The notes under the pieces: model-generated
Told to the model about the DNA's origin: nothing
Seen by the model: the letters and a program-made list of their open reading frames with translations, nothing else
The model's database searches: none
Position numbers and translations under genes: made by a program
Source of the DNA: Protopterus annectens
Taxonomy: Eukaryota; Chordata; Ceratodontiformes; Protopteridae
NCBI RefSeq assembly: GCF_019279795.1
Contig: NC_056749.1
Location: 570,248,585-570,312,584, forward strand
Direction: 5' to 3'
DNA length: 64,000 nt
Shown here: positions 57,158 through 64,000 of the stretch, in pieces
Numbering within the stretch: position 1 is the stretch's first letter
Layout of the letters: every line of letters starts with the position of its first letter

Positions 57158-58080
57158 CTACATTTGGGAAGTAGAAGGAGAAGAGTTCAACAGCTCCTGG
57201 AGAATGGTCCTAGCAAAGCCTGGCCTGGACCTAGAGAAGGAAACCCTGGTAGAGTGGGGCCTTGACCCTGTGTGGAATAGTTTGTTACATTCATAACCTT
57301 TAGCACAAAACAAAGACCATGCCTTTGACAACCATTTGGAAATAGTCTGTTTTGATACAGGCGCTCTCTTCTTCTTTCCTTCATAATAAAGCTCCAAACT
57401 GATCTGAAGAACTGAAAGATTTGGTTTTGTCAAAATCATACCCGAGTTATCTGTTGGATATCCAAGGTATGGAGTATCCTTTCTCTTTCATTTCTAGGTT
57501 CATGAATGAAAATGGGGAGATGAATAGTTTGGATTAAAGTAAACTCAGATAGCACTTTAGGCATGCAAGCTGGAATTGTTCTGAAATAAAGCCTGTCCCC
57601 ATGGAAAATGAGATGGGACTTACTCACAATAACAGCCTGAAACTCAGGAACTCTTCTTGTGGAGGTCACAGTGATCAGTAAAACTGTTTTCCATTTTAAG
57701 GATCTCAAGTCAGCCAGATTAGCTGCTTCAACTGGAGCAAGTGTTAGCTTCTTTAACACAGAATTAAGATCCCAAGGAGGGACCACCAGTTTTCTAGGAG
57801 GCCTGTTAAGCAAAAAAACCCTTTTAAGGGCATTTTGACAGGAGACTGCATCGAAACAGGAGAATTCATGGGTAGAAAAGCTGGAATGGCTGATAAATGA
57901 ACATTGACAGAGGAATAAGAAAGGCCATAGGATAGTACCTCACACAAATATTGTGAAACCACAGAAAAACTAGCAATGAATGGGTGATGTTTATGTTGTT
58001 GACAACAACTAGGAAACATTTCCTTTTGCTAATATATGATTTTCTAGCAGCAGGCTTTCCCGTCTCCACTACTATCTGCT
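57158..58080 (-). pseudogene. DIRS-3 tyrosine recombinase lacking the catalytic Tyr
   Basis: Three frames cover the YR: SVNVHLSAIPAFLP (core-binding part), LKWKTVLLITVTSTRRVPEF (first Arg), and RPHSTRVSFSRSRPGFARTI (His-x-x-Arg then C-terminus). Compared with DIRS-1, the stretch that carries the HYKLD nucleophile Tyr is missing between HSTR and SRSRPGFA. The last 93 codons are otherwise open to TGA/TAG near 57158. It is inactive by any reading. Confidence 0.8.
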
Positions 58081-58360
58081 GCACATCCTCACAAAACAGG
58101 TGCCTAAAGGGAATTAAGATCCTGTCATCCAGGCAATTAATTGAAGATGACTGATGTCAGGGTGTATCAAACACCACTTTTTCTAAGTAGATCCAGTCTG
58201 TGAAGAAGACTGTGGTAATTGCCACTGACAATTTCCAAGAGAAAGGAGAACCATGCTCCACAACTTCCTGGGCCAGAAGGGATTCGCCACAATGATTTTG
58301 GGAGATTCCTTCTGAATCTTCAGATGTACCTTAGTTATTCTTCAGAACCACAAAAAGAAC

Positions 58361-59757
58361 AGAAATCCAAAGATAGACTAAGGCAAGTACAAACCCAAAA
58401 AGCACAGTTTAGTAAATACTCTGACTGAAACACAGCCTTCAATGGAGTGCAAACAAAATTAAAACACAGCCCATAAAATAGTCATCTTAATTAAGCACAA
58501 ACCAATAACATTACAATATATAAATTAGATAAGTACCTTTCAATTACACTCAAGATTAAGACCTAAAGGGTGCAAAGTATTAAATTTTAAAATGAAAACA
58601 GCTTCCTTATATAGTAGTTTCCATTTAAAGACATAATCAAAGCAAAGACCCACAGATACTTTCTCAAGAATAGTGGCTTTCAGTACTGTAAGATCAGAAT
58701 AATGAAAAAGCATAAAATGATTAGCTACTGGACTATCTACATTATTATGTTTAATATTTCTAACATGCTCTTGGAGCTTAGTCTTAAATTTTCTTTTCAT
58801 CTCCCCTAATTACACTAAGTCACAAGGACACTTTAATGCAAACAGGACTCCCTTAGTTTCACAGTTATAACTCTCTACAGGTGTAAAAATCACATTATTA
58901 ATATAATCAAATGTCCTAACTATGTACCCGCAAATATTAAAACGCCCACAATTATATGTTCCGGGTACACTGAGATGGTTACCTATATCAAAAGACAGTA
59001 GTGTAAAATAGTTATGAACTACTATATCTTTAAGGTTTCTAACCCTTCTATAAGAAACTTTAAGTGTAGGATTCAGAACACCTACCAAATCTCTGGATTT
59101 AAAGAAATATTTCCAACAGTGTTTAACAAGAGACACAAAAGTGTCACTAAAAACACTAAGTGGTAACAAAAAATATATTCTTCAAACTCACATTTTGGGG
59201 GATAGATCTAGTAGTATAAGTATTGGTTCTTTGATCAACATTTGTTACCAAATTATCATGCTGAAAAACTAACAGCAGCATTTTCAACATTATCACATTC
59301 ATAACCTCTAGCACAAAACAAAGACCATCCTATTAGCCTCTATATAAAAATCATTAGTAGTGTTACACAGTCTACTTAAACGTACACATTCCCCATAGGG
59401 TAAATTATTGATTGTATGGGGAGGGTGGCAACTCCTACCATCCAGGAACTGTCGACCATCCTCAAATTTCCTGTGTACACTAGTAAATAAAGAATTATAT
59501 TCATTAATATATAAAGTAATATCTAAAAAAAATATCCATCTGCCATACTGTAGTCCATCAAATAGAAAAAACAAACCTGTTGGTTTGTAAAGAGCTAATA
59601 AACTGTTCCACATAATTTATATATTGTAATGTTATTGGTTTGTGCTTAATTAAGATGACTATTTTATGGGCTGTGTTTTAATTTGTTTGCACTTCACTGA
59701 AGACTGTTTTAGCCGAGGCACCAGAGTGTTTGTACTCGCCTTAGTCGTTCTTTGGTA
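58361..59757 (-). mobile_element. Penelope-like element (PLE), 5'-truncated, with inverted end copies
   Basis: Minus-strand frames in order: RT C-terminal part with FLDITLYINEYNSLFTSVHR and SCHPPHTINNLPYGECVRLS (59308-59613), linker with GTYNCGRFNICGY and GVLFALKCPCDLV (58810-59169), and a GIY-YIG-type endonuclease remnant with EHVRNIKHNN, SPVANHFMLFH and LNTLHPLGLN (58540-58800). This order is that of Penelope-like elements. The end sequence 58433-58528 recurs inverted at 59611-59706, about 95% identical by eye. Weaker similarity extends to 58361 and 59757. It is inserted within DIRS-3. Confidence 0.85.
58540..58800 (-). pseudogene. PLE GIY-YIG endonuclease domain remnant
   Basis: This is the C-terminal endonuclease of the PLE. 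Visible parts are a basic helix (RKFKTKLQEHVRNIKHNN), the conserved PVANHF histidine-phenylalanine word and the terminal LNTLHPLGLN motif. The GIY-YIG core itself (the YVGxT region) is at the broken junction near 58805, where the linker frame ends at ALKCPCDLV. The frame is otherwise open to its stop at 58540. Confidence 0.75.
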
Positions 59758-60156
59758 CCCTGGATATTAGTGGAAAATGTGGAAATGCATACAGGAACAT
59801 TCCTGTCCAAGGAAAGGAAAAGAAAAGACATCAGTCTTTCAGGCCTTCTTGGATGGAATCCTGGAACACAGTCTTGCCAGTTCATTGCTCAGAAATGTCC
59901 AGAGATGGAGCATATCTTGGAAGACCCCAGATCTAATTTCCATTCTTGAAGGTCTGTCCTGGTCAATGTAGAATGCCTGTAGAATGAGACTGTGATGTGA
60001 CCTGTATCCCAAGCTAAAGTGGTTAGTCTTCAAATGGGGCATGACCCGGTTCCCATATATTTGTTGATACAAACTTCAGATATCACTGTATCTTTCTCAT
60101 GTGATGTCTTGCCATGTGACATCCATGTAATATTGATGAATTATGTTCAGAATCCA

Positions 60157-60158
<2 letters not shown>

Positions 60159-60219
<61 letters not shown>
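60159..60219. repeat. (GT)n microsatellite
   Basis: An uninterrupted GT run of about 30 units just beyond the recognisable edge of DIRS-3. Confidence 0.97.
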
Positions 60220-60221
<2 letters not shown>

Positions 60222-60224
60222 TTC

Positions 60225-60865
60225 TTTAACAGTCATTCGGTGTATTTTGTTGCTATTTGTTTATTCAAACTGGATGAGGACTCATCATGTTTTGATCATT
60301 TCTGCATCTCTATCCAGAGTAGAACTTAATGACAGAGCCTATTTTCACATGTCTTTGGAAGAACAAACTAACATACAAGTCTGCTGGTTGTAACAATTCA
60401 TAGTATTTTCTAAGGGACAACAGTCTCAGAGAAAGAGAAAGAGAAACCTCCACAGGGAAAATTAGAAACCTGAGCTCTTCTCAGAGTCAAAACTGAGGTA
60501 CAACAAATGGCCACAGCAGAGTCAACCACTTGCAGATGAGATAAACTACTAGCCTCCACTGGTCGCAAAGGTTGTTTACTTAACTTTTTCATTTTGTGGC
60601 TGGAAGGAGGACTGACTGTGGGAACAGTATTTTGTTCTGTGTTCAAGATGAAAATAGAGCCTCTTTCCTGGGGAAGACAAGCAGCAAATGCTTGTAAAAA
60701 CTATGAATCCTTAAAAGTCACCTTTTTCACAGAGAAACACAGTAAAAAGTCATTTAAAACAATCTGCCAGACCCAAAAAAGTAAAATAAACACAATTTCT
60801 CAACGGATTAAATGATTTTCAGTTACTTTATACAACTTTGAAAATAAGAGGGAAAAAAGTCATAG
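60225..60865. other. Unassigned sequence
   Basis: The minus-strand frame 60410-60646 may be a gag remnant of DIRS-3 by position, but no DIRS gag motif can be read. Nothing else is supported. Confidence 0.3.
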
Positions 60866-60867
60866 GC

Positions 60868-61340
60868 TCATTGGTGTTTACTTGGCTAATGACCACAAGG
60901 GCCTTTTTAAGCCTAGCCATGCATCCCAAATCTTTGATAAGTTCTGCTACCCTTGACTAGTGTAATCATAGGCCTGGGAGATGAACTATTTGCAGGTTCC
61001 CTGTGACCATTAGAGATATTAGGTGCCAAACCAGGGATGAATTTCCAGTTTCCCATCCAGTTGTCCAAGTTGCACTTGAATTGGGTTAGGGAGGAACTCT
61101 GCTTTAAATGGATGGGGAGCCTATTCCATAGACGGGGTGGTCTCTGGGATACATACCTCTCTCTCCAGCAGGTCCTATTTATAAAACAGGCAAGGTTTAA
61201 GTCTTTAGAAGGGGTAATTCTGGTGCTGTTTGTTTTGTGGATATGCAGAAGGTACATCAGAGTGGGGTCTGACAATGCCCTGTATACCAGGCATAGATCT
61301 CCCCTCAAAACCCTGTAGGAGGAGTCATGTTTAAACGTAC
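60868..61340 (-). mobile_element. CR1 LINE copy J (RT C-terminus and 3' tail)
   Basis: The minus strand encodes VLRGDLCLVYRALSDPTLMY, TPSKDLNLACFINRTCWRER-like and SQRPPRLWNRLPIHLKQSS, then NLDNWMGNWKFIPG and a natural end. The 3' tail (ATAGGCTCATTGGTGTTTAC, AAGGGCCTTTTTAAGCCTAG) follows at 60870-60920. It is 5'-truncated near 61340 and its wording is closest to copy G. Confidence 0.85.
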
Positions 61341-61344
61341 TGTA

Positions 61345-62240
61345 CAGTCTTGTGACAGTCCATTTAAACACAAAACTCCTAGCTTTAAAATAACTTTCCT
61401 GCAGAGGAAAGTGATAAAACAAATAATATTTAGAAAATGGAAGGTTATTTCTCCAAAGGGAACTTATCTACCAGCAAAGGAAAAGCTTCAAACTGACTAT
61501 CGATCCACAAAAACCTTAGAGAAGCATATTGTTGACTAGCAGTAAAGCTCTAAAGGACTTGTCACCTAAACTTGTCTTTAATCAGCCCAGCTTGAGCTGA
61601 TTGACAGTTTGGTATTTGTGGAAGGTGCCCTGAAGCTTTAGAAGCTTGCTGGCTGTTATATCCCTGACAGGATATAAACAATATAACTATGGCTACTGCG
61701 GCAGTGATCAATATGGTGAACATGCTAAATTATCTGCAGGATGTGTACTTATCCATACCAAATCAAACTTCTTTCATCGATCACAAAAGTAAATTTAAAC
61801 TTCGAACACTCTTTAAAATGGCCTGACCTAAGCATGCTATTTGCAGTTTTTGGCACATTACAGATACATTTTCTCTTCAAGATAAAGTAAGAAACAATTC
61901 CAAGGAAATAAAAAAGGTAGTCCCATACCATACTTATGGAGAGTGACAACAGTAAAGATTTCACACTGACTCTTGAATGACAGCCACCTAAACTTTCCAA
62001 TTCAAATGCACCAAGACATATTTCAATTACTCAATACCCACAGCTGCAAACACACACTGTAATCATACCACCAACACAGAGGCCAAGCATAAAGACACAA
62101 TAATCACAAGGGACAAAAAACACTAAGCAGATAAAAAGGGGAAAGGTGGGAGGGGCAGAAATACAAATATATATATATATATATCATACAAGAAGAATAC
62201 CAAAGTATGCACCAATCAGTGCAAAAGGAGATCTGCTTTG
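61345..62240. other. Mostly unassigned; weak exon candidate and short TA repeat
   Basis: Apart from the weak exon candidate below and a (TA)n word at 62166-62184, nothing is recognised. Confidence 0.3.
61749..61874 (-). CDS. Weak candidate terminal exon
   Basis: A T-rich tract ending TTATCTTGAAG on the minus strand precedes a frame with KCICNVPKTANSMLRSGHFK and KFTFVIDERSLIWYG, ending TAA. It is protein-like but rests only on one acceptor and an open frame. No link in phase to the other candidates can be shown. Confidence 0.2.
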   Translation of the reverse strand, partial: RKCICNVPKTANSMLRSGHFKECSKFKFTFVIDERSLIWYG

Positions 62241-62243
62241 TAG

Positions 62244-62524
62244 GGCACGGTGGTGCAGTGGTTAGCATTGTTGCCTCAAAGCAAGAGGTTCTCCCGTTCG
62301 ATTATAGGCTGGAGCTCCTTCGATGTGGAGTCTGCATGTCCTCCACTCGGTCGAGTGATATTTAAAGACATGCAGGTAGGCGCGTACCTGAATGGGTGTG
62401 CCTTCTTTAAAGGTTGGGCGTCGGGCTGGCAATGCGTCACTGTAAAAATCCACTGCCAATCATTAGCGGACTGGAGTTCCGCTGTGGCGACCCCTAACCG
62501 GGAAAAGCTGAAACACAAACAACA
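62244..62524 (+). mobile_element. SINE family 1, full length, plus strand
   Basis: The head GGCACGGTGGTGCAGTGGTT is an A-box region and GAGGTTCTCCCGTTCGATTA a B-box region. The body AAGGTTGGGCGTCGGGCTGG and TAATCATTAGCGGACTGG-like words follow. The tail runs ACCGGGAAAAGCTGAAACAC then CAAACAACAACA. It has the clearest tRNA-like head of all copies in the window. Confidence 0.92.
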
Positions 62525-64000
62525 ACATTAGAATGATAATCAATGTTGTGGTGTCTAAGTATGTGATAGGCTAGTCGAGGTACTACTTCACAAATCTCTC
62601 CTACTGAAATGTCCCTAAAGAAGCCCGCAGATGTAACTGTTATTTAAGAATATGCTTAGAATTAAACTAGAATGTGTTTGTTAGTCAAGTCATAGCAAAA
62701 TCCAGTTCATGTAAGAGGCTGGGGATGATTCACCTTTCTTCTCCAAAGCCCAGTATGATTTGTGGAAAGGAAACAAACTGCTGATCAGTCACACAAATGG
62801 CCTTGACACAACCCAACACTCTCCTAGAAATGATGTAATGTAGACTCTCATCGCTAGCATATTGATTGTGAAGGTAAAAGGAAGGCATTTGACTACCTTG
62901 ATAAAAGGAATGACTAACAATCTTTCAGACATGAAAGGCATGCCCTACAAAATATTCTGTTTATATAACAAGCAAATTGCTCAGTACTTCTAAATCATAA
63001 ATTCAAACAGCAGACAGTACGGCTTTATAACCTTTCAAAAGTAAAGTTTAAATCCTTTCCAGGAATCAATTTCTTTAAGTGGATTAAACTGAAATATTCC
63101 TGTGGCTGTGTTGACAGCTCCTCTGACTGTTGGGGGAGGGGTGGATTACCTACACCTGTGGCACCCTCTATGGAACACTAGAGAGCAAAGCCCCTGCAGA
63201 CATGTGTACGATTTCAATGGATAGCAACAACTGCAGAGCTGGAGAACATGCAATGTTTTTACTTATGGGAATGAGGCGTAATGTGCAGATCCCCAAATGT
63301 AATAACACTTTAAATAGGTAGTAAAAGTTAGGTTTTCAAACTGCTGAAATTTTGTATGAGCCAAGTATGTACTCCGTATGTGCATTGATTCTTTTCAGTT
63401 GATGCTTAATTATACAAGCAATTATGCAACAACTGGCGCACACATATATACTCATGCAAGCTTCTGGAAGTTAATTTTAACTTTTACAGTTTATGCAAAG
63501 CCTGACTCTCATTTCACTATTACACTGCATAGCTATTCAAGTTGTGAACTTTCACTTCTGTGAAGTAACACCACATGCTCTCATTTGGATATCTGTAGCA
63601 TTACCCTGTGATTCAACACTTGGTCAGTGAAGGAGAAGGGGGCTGCAGAGCAGGTCACTTAATCAGTCAACCAAGAAAAGCAAATAAATCACAAAAAGCT
63701 TGACGCTCCTGCTCAGAGCTGCTCCCGCCTTCCAAATTCTGGATACCATGCAGTTAATACACCTTTTTAGGAACACACGTATTAAATCAAATCAAGTGAA
63801 ATAAAACTAGAACAAGAACAATAACAAAATTATGCTTATGTTCACAGTTTAGGGCAACACCAGCCTAAGCTAGCTTAGCCTATGTTATTTATGCAACTTT
63901 AGCAGCATTTACATAATTGAAGGACTAAAACCTTCCTTCCTATTGAGGCATCTGTTTTGGCTTAGAAAATGGGCGACCTGCAGACTTGTACACAGGCCGC
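62525..64000. other. Unassigned sequence to the window end
   Basis: No repeat or supported exon. At the extreme right edge a TTTGGCTTAG acceptor-like word precedes an ATG-containing open stretch that is cut by the window boundary. Confidence 0.3.

Larger units (their letters stand above)
57158..60095 (-). mobile_element. DIRS-type relic DIRS-3, split by a Penelope-like element
   Basis: Minus-strand order: RNase H trace (SEVCINKYMGTGSCP, about 60040-60085), methyltransferase-like trace (EIRSGVFQDMLHLW, about 59900-59950), a Penelope-like insertion (58361-59757), a second methyltransferase-like piece (IVANPFWPRKLW, 58250-58300), and YR (57158-58080). Sequence divergence from DIRS-1 and DIRS-2 is high and stops are common. 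No terminal or internal complementary repeats were found. The insertion point lies in the methyltransferase-like region. Confidence 0.75.

Noticed and set aside
60410..60646. Minus-strand frame next to DIRS-3 as its gag
   Set aside because: The position would fit, but none of the conserved DIRS gag words can be found.
62244..62330. A functional tRNA gene
   Set aside because: The A- and B-box-like words belong to the tRNA-derived SINE head. The body continues as SINE and no cloverleaf with a proper acceptor stem is seen.
63940..64000. Acceptor-like TTTGGCTTAG followed by an ATG-containing frame at the window edge
   Set aside because: Only about 46 bases remain before the window ends, which is too little to judge.

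Overview
This is a vertebrate nuclear window, probably intronic and intergenic DNA from a species with a large, retroelement-rich genome. CR1-type LINEs, complete DIRS tyrosine-recombinase retrotransposons, a Penelope-like element, V-SINE-like tRNA-derived SINEs, L1/Tx1 relics and long CA/TA microsatellites occur together. That mix fits a lungfish, an amphibian such as a caecilian or salamander, or another non-amniote vertebrate. The species cannot be fixed from the sequence alone. I see no rRNA or tRNA gene and no CRISPR array, and nothing suggests a prokaryotic operon.

Layout. 1-2352: minus-strand CR1 with an esterase-type ORF1 and an almost open ORF2, abutting a small R2/R4-like RT fragment and a 200-bp MITE. 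2.6-10.4 kb: mostly unique DNA with a 208-bp tandem duplication, a CTCF-like motif and the best host exon candidates (minus strand, 6949-8810). 10.4-11.3 kb: two foldback elements embedded in TA/CA microsatellites. 11.9-14 kb: a plus-strand CR1. 14.5-17.3 kb: L1/Tx1 relics around a Tigger-like MITE. 17.5-18.4 kb: a hairpin-armed MITE inside a CR1 ORF1 relic. 18.9-21.6 kb: two CR1 3' fragments. 22-25.6 kb: SINEs with clear target-site duplications, possible terminal exons and a TIR element. 26.2-32.1 kb: a complete 5.9-kb DIRS element. 32.1-40 kb: three CR1 copies, two of them joined tail to middle in opposite orientation. 40.2-41.2 kb: local tandem repeats. 42-44.9 kb: a third foldback element, a CR1 and compound microsatellites. 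46.7 kb: a well-bounded 56-nt exon candidate. 47.4-51.0 kb: a second DIRS with internal deletions that fuse gag in frame to RNase H. 53.2-57 kb: a divergent CR1-like LINE split by two SINEs. 57.2-60.1 kb: a third DIRS relic split by a Penelope-like element with inverted terminal copies. 60.9-61.3 kb: a CR1 3' end. The rest is unassigned.

The elements are mainly nested autonomous retroelements (CR1, DIRS, PLE, L1/Tx1) and the short elements that depend on such machinery. The least ordinary signal is a group of foldback elements (10826-11230, 17605-18138, 42106-42350). They share a GC-rich core but carry different hairpin arms, and two of the three sit inside TA microsatellites. Several minus-strand segments with polypyrimidine acceptors, donors, protein-like reading frames and partly matching phases suggest that one or more host genes run right to left across the window. 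I could not name the protein(s).
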